Of a stretch of DNA of 64,000 nt, positions 7,157 through 16,465 are shown piece after piece. The notes below the pieces were generated by a model. It searched no databases, was not told the origin of the DNA, and saw only the letters and a list, made by a program, of their open reading frames with translations. The stretch lies in contig NZ_MAUJ01000005.1 in NCBI RefSeq assembly GCF_001696455.1, positions 248,001-312,000 of the forward strand, in the 5' to 3' direction. The stretch's first letter is position 1. Each line of letters starts with the position of its first letter. Source of the DNA: Pseudoalteromonas luteoviolacea (lineage in GTDB: Bacteria > Pseudomonadota > Gammaproteobacteria > Enterobacterales > Alteromonadaceae). The position numbers were made by a program, and so were the translations under genes.

Positions 7157-8998
7157 ATGACAGGACTCAGATCAGTTTGTAGCCCCGCCATTGCGTTTAT
7201 GGCGCAGTTAAAATACAAAACAAAAATCAGCTTAGTCTTTGGTATTCTTATTTTGCCTCTGGCACTAAGCCTGTTTTTTTTAAACTCTACTTTGACGCAC
7301 TCAATTGAAGTGAGTAAACAGCAACAACAAGGGCTAAACCTGTACCCTCAACTACTTGAGAATATCATTAATAACCGCCAAAGCGAGAATCAACAATTGC
7401 TGGCGCGCAGCGGTTTAATGGTAAATAGCCAAGCGTCTAATACACCGTTAGAGCAGGTTTCAATTGCATCAAAGCTTGCCATCGATAACGACTTAAGCCG
7501 CTCATACCTAAACCGTTCATTGGTAGAGTCACTACCTAAACTGGTATATCAAGTCAATAATATTGCAGAGCAGGCCAATGCAATCATCGCCAGAGGTCGG
7601 TTTACGCCCGATTCCTTTATCGCCTTATCTAACCTGAATAAAGCGTTACCGATTGTGAAAGGGCAACTTTTAGACAAACTCGAAGTCGCAACTTTAGAAA
7701 ACAGCCAAGTCAAAGCGCAATTGTCAGACCAAGTAGATACCTTAAACCGCGCATTAGACAGTTATCAGCTAGCGATTCGCACTAAGCTACTCGAACCCGA
7801 TGACATCGAATTAAGTGCAGCCGCTTTCACCAGTGCCCACCAAGATGTACAAAGAAAAACACGTACGCTCGTAGAAGCAGCCTTACCAACCTTAAAAAGT
7901 CTCTTGCAAGATAAGCTAGAGCAAGAGCAAATGATACGAAATGTAGTCGCAACAGCATCTATTTTAAGTTTGTTGGTCGCTATCTATTTAATGCTAGGTT
8001 TTTACTTTGCAGTCGTGGACACCATTTCTGAGTTTTCGATATCAGCGCAAAGAGCGGCACAAGGCGATTTAAGAGCTAAAGCACAATCACATGGCGATGA
8101 TGAATTAAATGACATTGTCGCCCAGTACAATCGCGTATTAGATGCCTTTACTGAGCTATTGGGGGACGTACACAATACTTCCAGTGATTTACACAATGCA
8201 ACAGACAAACTCAGCCATATCAGCCAAGATACACGTCATGATGTAGAACAGCAGCAAATAAAGATCACAGGGATCCATTCCGCTTTATCAGACATGGCCA
8301 ATGCGGCCGATGCCGTTGAAAGTTCAGCCCAACATGCGACAGAACTCGCCAGCACAGCAGCTGAGCAGGTCAAACAAGGTAGCATCAACACAACTGAGCT
8401 CGCTCAGCATATGACGGTATTACAGCAAGAGTTTGAAGAAAGCAGACAGGCACTCGATAAGCTCGCCCAAGACAGCCAAAACATCAGTAAAGTGAGTTTA
8501 GGGATCAGTGAAATTGCCGAGCAAACCAATTTGCTCGCGTTAAATGCGGCGATAGAAGCAGCTCGTGCAGGGGAGCAGGGTCGCGGTTTTGCTGTTGTTG
8601 CTGACGAAGTTCGTACCTTGGCAAAACGGACCCAACAGCAAACTGAAGAGATCCATTCCATCATCAAATCTCTGCAAAACGCATCAAATGATACACAGCA
8701 AAAAATGCTTAGTAGTGTCGAAAAGATGGAACGCGGCGTAACCGCAGCCACTGAAACCAATGCCATTTTGAGCGCCGCCGAACAAAGTATGACGGACATT
8801 GACCAACAAGGCCATGTTATTAGAGAGTTAGTTCAACAACAAACTCAAGCAACTCAGCAAGCACTCTGCGAATCGAGTGAAATCAGTTCCTTAGCAGAGC
8901 ACACACTGGGCTCCGCAGAGGCCACGCAAGACGACGCCCACCAATTGAGCAACATGGCCGCACATTTAAAATCGGCCATGAGTCAATTCAGAACTTAA
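7157..8998 (+). CDS. Methyl-accepting chemotaxis protein
   Basis: A 613-residue transmembrane chemoreceptor. It has TM1 at about residues 28-47, a periplasmic, mostly helical sensor with no recognisable Cache or PAS motif at 48-262, TM2 at about 265-288, a HAMP domain, and a cytoplasmic signalling domain. The hairpin tip is EIAEQTNLLALNAAIEAARA followed by GRGFAVVADEVRTLA, which couples to CheA/CheW. No NWETF-type pentapeptide is seen at the C-terminus. The start may be ATG 7157 or the internal ATG at 7199 just before TM1; neither has a clear ribosome binding site. It overlaps the end of convergent mrcB by 4 bp. Ligand unknown. Confidence 0.9.
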   Translation: MTGLRSVCSPAIAFMAQLKYKTKISLVFGILILPLALSLFFLNSTLTHSIEVSKQQQQGLNLYPQLLENIINNRQSENQQLLARSGLMVNSQASNTPLEQVSIASKLAIDNDLSRSYLNRSLVESLPKLVYQVNNIAEQANAIIARGRFTPDSFIALSNLNKALPIVKGQLLDKLEVATLENSQVKAQLSDQVDTLNRALDSYQLAIRTKLLEPDDIELSAAAFTSAHQDVQRKTRTLVEAALPTLKSLLQDKLEQEQMIRNVVATASILSLLVAIYLMLGFYFAVVDTISEFSISAQRAAQGDLRAKAQSHGDDELNDIVAQYNRVLDAFTELLGDVHNTSSDLHNATDKLSHISQDTRHDVEQQQIKITGIHSALSDMANAADAVESSAQHATELASTAAEQVKQGSINTTELAQHMTVLQQEFEESRQALDKLAQDSQNISKVSLGISEIAEQTNLLALNAAIEAARAGEQGRGFAVVADEVRTLAKRTQQQTEEIHSIIKSLQNASNDTQQKMLSSVEKMERGVTAATETNAILSAAEQSMTDIDQQGHVIRELVQQQTQATQQALCESSEISSLAEHTLGSAEATQDDAHQLSNMAAHLKSAMSQFRT

Positions 8999-11325
8999 TT
9001 ACAGCTCGGTTTGGGGTTAAATAATTCAGCTCTCAATGGGAGCTGAATTGTTGGGCCGCAGTGTGGAGCGGCCTGCTTGCCTGTTTCTTTGTTCACAAAA
9101 GCCCAGCGGATCCCTTCAGGTCGTTCGTCTGCAATCGCCTGTGGATTGAGTGGCTTGAGATATCGAATATAAAGCTCCAGTGCGCCTCTTCCTCCTGTTA
9201 GCTTCGCAGGCTTATTGTCATCGCGCCCAATCCAAGTGACGGTCACTGTATTATGATCAAAACCAGCAAACCAACTGTCTCTTAAATCATTACTTGTACC
9301 TGTTTTTCCAGCTAATTGAATTGCAGGAAAATGCTTGTTAAGTCGTTTCCCAGTTCCGCTCTTTGTTACCCTCTTTAAACCATACTTGGTCATATAAACC
9401 GACGAGGGGTCAAATCGCTGTGTTTTTTCAGGTCGATGTTGATAGAGCATTCTACCTGTAGAGTCCGTAATCGCTGAGATACTGGTCAAAGCGCTATAAC
9501 GCCCATTGGCTGCAATCGTCGTGTACATTTGTGCAATATCAAAGCTAGATAGTTCAACAGCCCCCAACAACATTGAAGGATAGGTTGGGATATCTGCATT
9601 AACACCTAATTCAGTCATCGTATTGGCAACGTTGTAGACTCCTAGCTCAAGCCCCAAATTAACCGCAGGAATATTTAAGCTTTCACTGAAAGCGCGATAT
9701 AGCGGTACTTGCCCTCTAAATTTATGGTCAAAGTTTTCCGGCGCCCATGTCTTTCCCGCGGCATTGGTAACTTGCAATGGACTATCGTCAACCAGCGTGC
9801 CTAAATTATAATCTCGCTGCAAAGCAGTTAAGTAAATGGCTGGTTTTACTAATGAGCCGACACTGCGTCTGGTATCCAAAACCCGGTTAAAGCCCGAAAA
9901 ACGCATTTGTCTGCCCGATACTAACGCCGAAACACCCGACTTTTCTGTGTTTACTGATAGCATCGCAACCTCCAATCCCGAGGTGTTAAAACGCCTCTCT
10001 AAATACGGTAAGCCAGAAGTAATGGCTTCTTCCATGGCACTTTGCTTTTGCAGCTCAAAATAGGTGAATATCCGCACCCCAGCATGCACAACATCTTCAT
10101 TTGGCACTAAGTTTTTTAGTTCCCTATTAACAAGCTCCAAATACCCAGGATAAGACTGGAGCATGCTCTCCTTTAACGGTTGGATCTCAATTTGACGATC
10201 AAGTGCGCTGCGGTACTCCGTCGTTGTGATAATGCCATTTTCGGCCATCAACCGTAAAACCAGATCTCGACGCTCCATCGTTCGTTCTGCGTACCGTCTT
10301 GGGTTGTAATACGATGGTCCTTTCACCATGGCCACCAGCAGCGCAATCTGATCAAACTCAAGCTCATCCACAGGCTTCGCAAAGTAGAAGTCTGACGCCA
10401 GTCCCATACCATGCACACCTTGGTTATATGCCTGCCCCAGATAGACTTCATTTAGATATGCTTCTAAGATTTCGTCTTTGCTGTATCGATAATCAAGGAT
10501 CAATGCAATAAAGGCTTCATTAATTTTTCGCACCAATGAACGTTCACGGGTTAGATAGAAGTTTTTGGCCAATTGCTGAGTCAGCGTACTGCCCCCTTGA
10601 ACGGTGCGCCCAGCCCTAATATTGCTATAAAGCGCCCGCATAATAGACCACAAAGATACGCCATGATGTTCGTAAAAATTGCGATCTTCGACAACCAACA
10701 ATGCTTCTTTAAGCACCTTAGGAAACTTGTTCAAAGGCACAAACTCGCGATCCTGATTCGTTTCGTTACCAATACGTGCAATTTGTACTGGCTCGAGCCG
10801 TGCTGTGGGCACTCTTCTTCCACCTTCATCCACAATACTCGCGAGTTTTTTACCTGCAAAGTTGAGAGTAAACTTAGTCGCTCCCTCTTCACCTTCATAA
10901 AACTCAAAAGTACGACGGTAAACCGTGATGGTACGGCCCTGTACAAGGTATTGGCCAGTGCGTTTAATGCGATTCACTCGGGAGTAGTTAAGCCGCTCAA
11001 GTTCCCATACGACTTCATTTTCAGAAAGGTACTGGTCAGGGTGAAATGTCATCGCCCGTGCGTAAACTTGAACCGGTAATTGCCACTTATTGCCTTCAAA
11101 CTGTTTACTCACTTTGGCATCAAGGTAAATAATATACAGAGCAATTGCACAACAAACAGCCAAGCCGCCTTTCCAAAACAAAGACCAGAGTGCACTTAAA
11201 AGCCGTGACTTAAAAAGACTAAGGCGTTGTTTAAAAGAAGGTGACGACGGTTTCGATTTAGAAGATTTTCGAGTTGTTTTTTTAGGCTTAGACTTGGCAC
11301 CAGTAGTACGTTTTTTATCTGACAT
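8995..11325 (-). CDS. mrcB: Penicillin-binding protein 1B (bifunctional transglycosylase/transpeptidase)
   Basis: Class A PBP that polymerises lipid II and crosslinks peptidoglycan at the periplasmic face of the inner membrane. It has a Lys/Ser-rich cytosolic tail (about 1-45), one TM helix (about 47-67), a UB2H-like region, then the GT51 domain with catalytic VVEDRNFYEHHGV (E213) and GGSTLTQQLAKN. The transpeptidase has SLVK (S491), SLN in SESLNIPAVNL and KTG in AGKTGTSNDLRDSW. From ATG 11325 (TAGGT just upstream) it is 776 residues; a start at 11355 is less likely. The UB2H-type middle implies an LpoB-like activator, none of which is encoded nearby. Confidence 0.95.
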   Translation of the reverse strand: MSDKKRTTGAKSKPKKTTRKSSKSKPSSPSFKQRLSLFKSRLLSALWSLFWKGGLAVCCAIALYIIYLDAKVSKQFEGNKWQLPVQVYARAMTFHPDQYLSENEVVWELERLNYSRVNRIKRTGQYLVQGRTITVYRRTFEFYEGEEGATKFTLNFAGKKLASIVDEGGRRVPTARLEPVQIARIGNETNQDREFVPLNKFPKVLKEALLVVEDRNFYEHHGVSLWSIMRALYSNIRAGRTVQGGSTLTQQLAKNFYLTRERSLVRKINEAFIALILDYRYSKDEILEAYLNEVYLGQAYNQGVHGMGLASDFYFAKPVDELEFDQIALLVAMVKGPSYYNPRRYAERTMERRDLVLRLMAENGIITTTEYRSALDRQIEIQPLKESMLQSYPGYLELVNRELKNLVPNEDVVHAGVRIFTYFELQKQSAMEEAITSGLPYLERRFNTSGLEVAMLSVNTEKSGVSALVSGRQMRFSGFNRVLDTRRSVGSLVKPAIYLTALQRDYNLGTLVDDSPLQVTNAAGKTWAPENFDHKFRGQVPLYRAFSESLNIPAVNLGLELGVYNVANTMTELGVNADIPTYPSMLLGAVELSSFDIAQMYTTIAANGRYSALTSISAITDSTGRMLYQHRPEKTQRFDPSSVYMTKYGLKRVTKSGTGKRLNKHFPAIQLAGKTGTSNDLRDSWFAGFDHNTVTVTWIGRDDNKPAKLTGGRGALELYIRYLKPLNPQAIADERPEGIRWAFVNKETGKQAAPHCGPTIQLPLRAELFNPKPSCN

Positions 11326-11393
11326 GTACCTATGCAATTTTCGCTGTAGTTTCAATGATGCTAGATTAACTTAGATTAACCGCCACTGAAACT

Positions 11394-11419
11394 AAAAAGC
11401 GAGCCAAAGCTCGCTTTTT
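11394..11419. terminator. Bidirectional terminator between amtB and mrcB
   Basis: An 11-bp perfect stem AAAAAGCGAGC / GCTCGCTTTTT with a CAAA loop, just after the amtB stop (minus strand). It separates the glnK-amtB unit from mrcB. Confidence 0.9.
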
Positions 11420-11434
11420 CTGACGTTTTCTCAT

Positions 11435-12663
11435 TTAGTGATTGCGAATTGTCACAAACTCCGGATAGGCATCTACACCGCAATCATGCTGGTCCATTCC
11501 GCTGAGCTCTTCTTCTTCACTTACCCTGATACCCATAGTGGCCTTTAGCGCAGCCCACACCAAGTATGATGTCACGAATACGAAGCCTAAAATGGTCAGC
11601 AAACCGATTAGCTGCGTCATAAAGTTTGCATCAGCATTAGAGAATGGCACCATCATAACACCAAGACACCCGCACACACCATGGACTGAAATTGCGCCAA
11701 CCGGGTCATCAATTTTCAATTTATCCAACCCAACAATGCTAAACACAACTAAGCTTCCACCGATTGCACCTAAAATGCATGCAAGCATCGGTGTTGGTGA
11801 AGCAGGTTCCGCAGTAATTGTTACTAAACCTGCCAGTGCACCGTTGAGTATCATAGTCAGATCGGCTTTACCCCACATCACTTTACACACCAGCAATGCA
11901 GCAATGGCACCGGCAGCTGCAGCAGCATTGGTATTGAGCATAATTTGACTCACCGCGACGGCATTTTCTTTATCTGCCAAGAACAATTGAGAACCGCCGT
12001 TAAACCCAAACCATCCCATCCAAAGAATAAATGTACCGAGTGTCGCCAACGGTAAATTTGAACCGGGAATTGGGTAAATTTCCCCATGTTTTCCATACTT
12101 TCCTTTTCGAGCACCTAGCAATAGCACACCCGCAAGTGCCGCTGCGCGCCCGCTCCGTGCACAATGGCTGAACCTGCAAAATCGACAAAGCCAAGTTCAG
12201 ATAAAAAGCCAGCTCCCCATGTCCAATAGCCTTCGATTGGATAAATGACGCCCGTCAAGACGACTGCGAAAAGCAAGAAGGCCCATAGCTTCATACGCTC
12301 AGCCACGGCACCAGATACGATTGACATTGCCGTTGCAACAAAAACAACTTGGAAAAAGAAGTCAGACTCTAATGCATGATCCGCGTCGGTTGCCGTCTCA
12401 CCAATAAGTGCACCAAAACTTGGCACAAATCCGCCCTCAGAATTGCCGACATACATGATGTTGTAACCGATCAACAAATACATCGTGCATGCTATCGCAT
12501 ACAAAGCGATATTTTTTGTCAAAATCTCAGTGGTGTTCTTAGACCTTACTAATCCAGCTTCTAGCATGGCAAAGCCGGCCGCCATCCACATCACTAAAAC
12601 ACCAGAAATTAAAAAGTAGAAAGTATTGAGCGAGAATTGTAATTCTATAATTGCGTTGTCCAT
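11435..12663 (-). pseudogene. amtB: Ammonium transporter AmtB, interrupted by a -1 frameshift
   Basis: Two overlapping frames (12115-12663, then 11435-12127) together encode one Amt/MEP ammonium channel of about 409 residues. The N-terminal frame carries the first helices and ends abnormally after FAGSAIVHGAGAQRHLRVC. The second frame resumes with LLLGARKGKYGKHGE and runs through VHGVCGCLG to an acidic C-terminal tail. Restoring one G between 12145 and 12144 gives a continuous Ala-rich helix (HGAGAAAALAGVLLLG), so a single-base deletion is the simplest reading. Both pore histidines (in AIVHG and SVHGVCG) are encoded. It sits 11 bp after glnK, the usual pair. Either a broken gene or a sequence error. 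Confidence 0.85.
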
Positions 12664-12674
12664 CTTTGGCCCCC

Positions 12675-13013
12675 TTAAATCGCTTCTTCGTCTAGTTCGC
12701 CAGTGCGGATCCGCACGATTTGCTCTAGGTCATACACAAATATTTTGCCATCACCGATTTTCCCGGTATTGGCAGCTTTTGCTAACGTGTCCACGACTCG
12801 CTGACAGTTCTCGCTGTGCGTGGCTATTTCCAGCTTGATTTTGGGAATGAAGTCAACTTGATACTCAGCGCCTCGGTATAGCTCGGTGTGTCCTCGTTGT
12901 CGACCAAAGCCTTTTACATCGACCACGGTCATGCCTTCTATACCAAGATCACCAAGTGCTTCTCTAACTTCGTCCAATTTAAATGGTTTGATAATTGCGC
13001 TTATCATTTTCAT
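12675..13013 (-). CDS. glnK: Nitrogen regulatory P-II protein GlnK
   Basis: A 112-residue trimeric P-II signal protein that binds ATP/ADP and 2-oxoglutarate and plugs AmtB under nitrogen excess. It has the N-terminal IIKPFKLDEVREAL strand-helix, the T-loop GRQRGHTELYRGAEYQVDF with the uridylylation Tyr (Y51), and TGKIGDGKIFV and RIRTGE nucleotide motifs. The start at ATG 13013 has GGAGG 6 nt upstream and gives exactly the family length; the frame to 13061 is unused. It is first in the glnK-amtB operon, with a candidate sigma-54 promoter at 13062-13078. Confidence 0.95.
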   Translation of the reverse strand: MKMISAIIKPFKLDEVREALGDLGIEGMTVVDVKGFGRQRGHTELYRGAEYQVDFIPKIKLEIATHSENCQRVVDTLAKAANTGKIGDGKIFVYDLEQIVRIRTGELDEEAI

Positions 13014-13061
13014 TGTTGGCCTCCAAAGGAGTCTTATTCCTGTTGATGATGACAGGACCAA

Positions 13062-13078
13062 TCCAACGTTTATGCCAA
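13062..13078 (-). promoter_or_regulatory. Candidate sigma-54 promoter of glnK-amtB
   Basis: On the minus strand the sequence reads TTGGCATAAACGTTGGA: a -24-like TTGGCA and a -12-like TTGGA in place of TTGCA, with the correct 10-bp spacing between the GG and the second dinucleotide. It would start transcription about 38 nt before the GlnK start codon. NtrC/sigma-54 control of glnK-amtB is well established in relatives; the mismatch at -12 keeps this tentative. Confidence 0.4.
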
Positions 13079-13134
13079 AATAATAAAGCTATATTTTTCA
13101 GGAGTGTAGAAAGGGGAAAATTTTAAATTGAAGA

Positions 13135-13161
13135 AAAAGTGCACTTATGTGGTGCACTTTT
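13135..13161 (-). terminator. Terminator of the two-receiver GGDEF gene
   Basis: Perfect 10-bp stem AAAAGTGCAC / GTGCACTTTT (13135-13144, 13152-13161) with a 7-nt loop containing the stop codon of the gene at 13145. On the minus strand it is followed by a T-rich tract. The hairpin thus starts inside the last coding codons. Confidence 0.75.
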
Positions 13162-14413
13162 CCGACATTTGATGTGAATTGGTGCAAGCTGCCAAAGCGC
13201 AATTTCGGCCTTGTGCTTTCGCCCGATAAAGCGCTTGATCCGCATGTCTCATCACTTCACTCAGTGTGGCATATTCACACTTTGCGATGCCAATACTCAA
13301 AGTGCAATGTAACGCTTCGCCTTCGATAAAGAAGATATTGTCAGCAAAACTAGCTCTAAAGTTGTCGAAAATAGCCTGCGCTTCTTCGATACTTTCACCA
13401 GGTAATAGCACGGCAAACTCTTCACCACCCACGCGAGAAACTAAACAGTCCCCAAATGATTGATTAAGTAGTTCAGCAACTTGAGTCAGCACACTATCCC
13501 CGCCTAAATGACCATATTTATCATTGATCTCTTTAAACAAGTCTAGGTCTAGTAACGCTAAACAGCTGGGTAAAGGGCCATTTTTCAGAGCTTTGTCCAT
13601 ATGTTGGCAAAAGTACCTTCGGTTATAAAGTCCGGTTAAATAGTCCCTATGTGCATAATCTTTTATATCAGCAATCAGGTTAAGTTGCTCCATTGTCTGC
13701 ATCACGCGACAATGAAACTCCTCATTCATGAAAGGTTTCATAAGAAAGTCGTTCGCACCATACTTTATAAACTTAGCAGACAACCCATGCGTGCCTGCAC
13801 CAGATAATCCGACAATCGCCAAATCATCACGCCCTCTAAAGTTACGTACCGCTTTAACTAATTCGAAACCATCCATCGTCGGCATGGCATAATCAGTCAG
13901 TAACAGCTTTATATCATGATCAGACTTAAGCATAGTAAGCGCTTGCTCACCGTCCTGCGCTTCAAAAACAGTAAAAAGCTGCTTTTCCAACATCTGACGC
14001 ATCACCGCTCGACTAATCATAGAGTCATCCGCAATGAGCGCTTTGCAACCTTGATTACGCAGTAGCCTTGAAACCAACTTGATAGCGTATAAATATGAAT
14101 CTCGATTGTCTTTTATAACATAGTCAACCACACCCATTTCCAGCATTTGTTGGCGGCTGTACTCATCAATTTTTGATGTGAGTACAACAGTGGGAACATT
14201 GTGGCTCAAAGTAAGCTGAACAACTTCAGCATCCATGGCATCTGGCAAAGTGAGATCCACCAAGGCTAAAGTGTAGCGAGTGTTTTTAAGTAGCGCCTTA
14301 CTTTCCTTGAGAGACCAAGCAAAATCCAATTCGACGTTTAAGTGTTGTGATGCCAAATGGCGCAAGATCTGCTGAACGACCTTACTATCTTCGACAATTA
14401 ATACTCTTTGCAT
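13145..14413 (-). CDS. Response regulator with two receiver domains and a GGDEF domain
   Basis: A 422-residue PleD-like regulator. Receiver 1 (about 3-115) has the phospho-acceptor Asp in ALVDLTLPD; receiver 2 (about 123-240) has LLTDYAMPTMDG. The GGDEF domain (about 255-410) has an intact active site VGGEEF, so it should make c-di-GMP from GTP. The upstream RxxD inhibitory site is absent (SFGD instead), so product feedback through an I-site is unlikely. No histidine kinase is adjacent. Single gene ending at the hairpin at 13135. Confidence 0.9.
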   Translation of the reverse strand: MQRVLIVEDSKVVQQILRHLASQHLNVELDFAWSLKESKALLKNTRYTLALVDLTLPDAMDAEVVQLTLSHNVPTVVLTSKIDEYSRQQMLEMGVVDYVIKDNRDSYLYAIKLVSRLLRNQGCKALIADDSMISRAVMRQMLEKQLFTVFEAQDGEQALTMLKSDHDIKLLLTDYAMPTMDGFELVKAVRNFRGRDDLAIVGLSGAGTHGLSAKFIKYGANDFLMKPFMNEEFHCRVMQTMEQLNLIADIKDYAHRDYLTGLYNRRYFCQHMDKALKNGPLPSCLALLDLDLFKEINDKYGHLGGDSVLTQVAELLNQSFGDCLVSRVGGEEFAVLLPGESIEEAQAIFDNFRASFADNIFFIEGEALHCTLSIGIAKCEYATLSEVMRHADQALYRAKAQGRNCALAACTNSHQMSEKCTT

Positions 14414-14660
14414 GGAAAAAATCTCTAATGACTACAACTGGGGAAGCAGCTAAACAAGAATTTAACAGAGCTAAATACTTTCATACTACAGACATAAGGA
14501 TGAAATATACTCGAATTTTATGACAAAAAAAACAAGCAGTGGCGTTAATTCGTGAACAAATTGTAATGAACCACAAATATTGCGGTTTAGTCTCATTAAC
14601 TTTGAAAAAGCACTGAGAAAAGCCTTAAATAAATGCTCAAAGTGAATACTGAGGAATCTC

Positions 14661-16184
14661 ATGACTGCTGTACCCAAAATATTATCAGGTTTGCTGCTAC
14701 TTTGCATCAGTGCAACAAGCGTCGCTAACAGTCTAAAACCCCAAAAATTAAGTTTCGACATTGATCACACTGTTGTGACAAAACACAAAGCAACCATAAA
14801 CGGGGAGAGATTAAACTACACGGTCTCCACAGGGATGCAACCTTTATGGGATGATAAAGGCAACCCAATAGCTTCTCTTCACTACACCTATTATAAAAAA
14901 GACAAAGTAAAAGATACCGCGAAAAGACCTTTGCTGATTTCTTTTAACGGAGGACCTGGCTCAGCGTCAGTATGGATGCATATTGCTTACACTGGGCCAC
15001 GTGTTCTTAAGATTGATGATGAAGGATATCCGCTGCAACCCTATGGCTTGAAAGACAACCCCTATTCTGTATTGGATACAACCGATATTGTATTCGTAAA
15101 CCCTGTCAACACTGGGTACTCTCGAGTATTACCAAACCAAGAAGGTAAAATGCCCAATAAAGAAGTGCAGCAAGAACGATTTTTTGGTGTAAATGCTGAC
15201 ATTAAGTATTTAGCACAGTGGCTGAATACCTTTATTAATCGACATGGCCGCGCGCTCTCTCCTAAGTTTTTAATTGGTGAAAGTTATGGTACGACACGCG
15301 TCGCGGGGTTGGCCCACGAACTTCAAAATAACCAATGGATGTATCTAAATGGGGTTGTTTTGGTCTCGCCAACAAATATTGGAATAAAGCGCCAAGGCCC
15401 CGTAGATGTCGCAAATAGACTGCCCTACTTCGCAGCGACTGCGTGGTATCACAAAGCGCTTCCAAGCGAATTACAAAATAAAGATCTACTAGAGGTACTT
15501 GAAGAGGTTGAGCAGTATACTTTGGATGAGTACTTACCAGCGCTTGCCAAAGGTGCAATGATAAGTGTAGCTGAGAAACAGGCAGTCACTCAGAAGGTAG
15601 CCAAATATAGCGGCTTGTCTGAGCAGTTCGTAGCACAAAACAACTTAGATATTCCAACATCTGCATTTTGGAAAGAACTGTTGCGCGATAAAGAACTGAC
15701 ACTTGGTAGACTAGACTCACGCTACCTTGGTATAGACAAGCGAGCGGCAGGCGAAAGACCTGATTACTGGCCAGAGCTTACTTCTTGGTTGCACTCATTC
15801 ACACCCGCAATTAATCACTACTTTCGCAATGAACTAAATTACAAGACTGACATAAAATATAACATGTTTGGTCCAGTTCATCCGTGGGATAGAACCAACA
15901 ACAATGTCGGTGAGCAACTGCGCCTCGCGATGGCACAAAACCCATACTTACACGTTATGGTCCAGTCAGGATATTACGATGGGGCAACAAACTACTTTGA
16001 CGGAAAATACAACTTATGGCACCTAGATCCAAGCGGCAAGATGAAAGATAGATTGAGCTTTAAGGGGTACCGCTCTGGGCATATGATGTATTTACGTTAT
16101 GAAGACCTAAGGTTGTCCAACAATGACCTACGCGCTTTTATTAAAAATGCTTTACCAGCAGCAGGCAGCGCAGCTAAGTACTAA
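14661..16184 (+). CDS. Secreted S10-family serine carboxypeptidase
   Basis: A 507-residue protein with a Sec signal peptide (MTAVPKILSGLLLLCISATS, cleavage near SVAN-S). The alpha/beta-hydrolase S10 catalytic triad is visible: Ser in IGESYGTTR (S208), Asp in QSGYYDGATNY and His in YRSGHMMYL. The oxyanion motif FNGGPGSAS and VNPVNTGYS are also typical. It should remove C-terminal residues from peptides in the periplasm or outside the cell; the substrate is unknown. GAGGAATCTC precedes the ATG. Monocistronic, with 247 bp of non-coding sequence upstream. Confidence 0.9.
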   Translation: MTAVPKILSGLLLLCISATSVANSLKPQKLSFDIDHTVVTKHKATINGERLNYTVSTGMQPLWDDKGNPIASLHYTYYKKDKVKDTAKRPLLISFNGGPGSASVWMHIAYTGPRVLKIDDEGYPLQPYGLKDNPYSVLDTTDIVFVNPVNTGYSRVLPNQEGKMPNKEVQQERFFGVNADIKYLAQWLNTFINRHGRALSPKFLIGESYGTTRVAGLAHELQNNQWMYLNGVVLVSPTNIGIKRQGPVDVANRLPYFAATAWYHKALPSELQNKDLLEVLEEVEQYTLDEYLPALAKGAMISVAEKQAVTQKVAKYSGLSEQFVAQNNLDIPTSAFWKELLRDKELTLGRLDSRYLGIDKRAAGERPDYWPELTSWLHSFTPAINHYFRNELNYKTDIKYNMFGPVHPWDRTNNNVGEQLRLAMAQNPYLHVMVQSGYYDGATNYFDGKYNLWHLDPSGKMKDRLSFKGYRSGHMMYLRYEDLRLSNNDLRAFIKNALPAAGSAAKY

Positions 16185-16208
16185 TTGAGCCGCTTTCCAA
16201 CCACATAG

Positions 16209-16238
16209 AGCCAGGCCTCATCGAGTCTGGCTTTATTA
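16209..16238 (+). terminator. Weak terminator after the S10 peptidase gene
   Basis: Stem AGCCAG / CTGGCT (16209-16214, 16227-16232) with a 12-nt loop, followed by TTATTATT. Confidence 0.5.
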
Positions 16239-16400
16239 TTATGTGCATTGTTATTGTCGCTAAATACTACGGCGTATCGATCTCCTTCATCATTTCGCGT
16301 TATCTAAGCCTAAAACCAAACCACAACGCCCTATTATTGGCGAACAACTCTCTATTGAATCAAGTATGTTCAGCAAGAATAGGCACTTACCATTCCAAGA
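16236..16400. repeat. Possible dispersed intergenic repeat
   Basis: Between the S10 gene and the next gene, this stretch has short chance-like open frames on both strands (for example a 16-residue minus-strand frame ending GLVLGLDNAK). Its look resembles small intergenic elements that I believe recur in Pseudoalteromonas genomes. No inverted ends or target duplication are seen, and only one copy lies in the window, so this is a suspicion only. Confidence 0.2.
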
Positions 16401-16465
16401 TTTAATCAATGCTTGTCATGATTTTTTGGGTATACTCAACATATTAGAATTAGTAAGGGATCAAT

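Noticed and set aside
10573..11079. 168-residue open frame on the plus strand inside mrcB
   Set aside because: Lies wholly antisense to conserved PBP1b coding sequence, no ribosome binding site, no recognisable domain.
11538..11948. 136-residue plus-strand frame within amtB
   Set aside because: Antisense shadow of the conserved amtB C-terminal frame.
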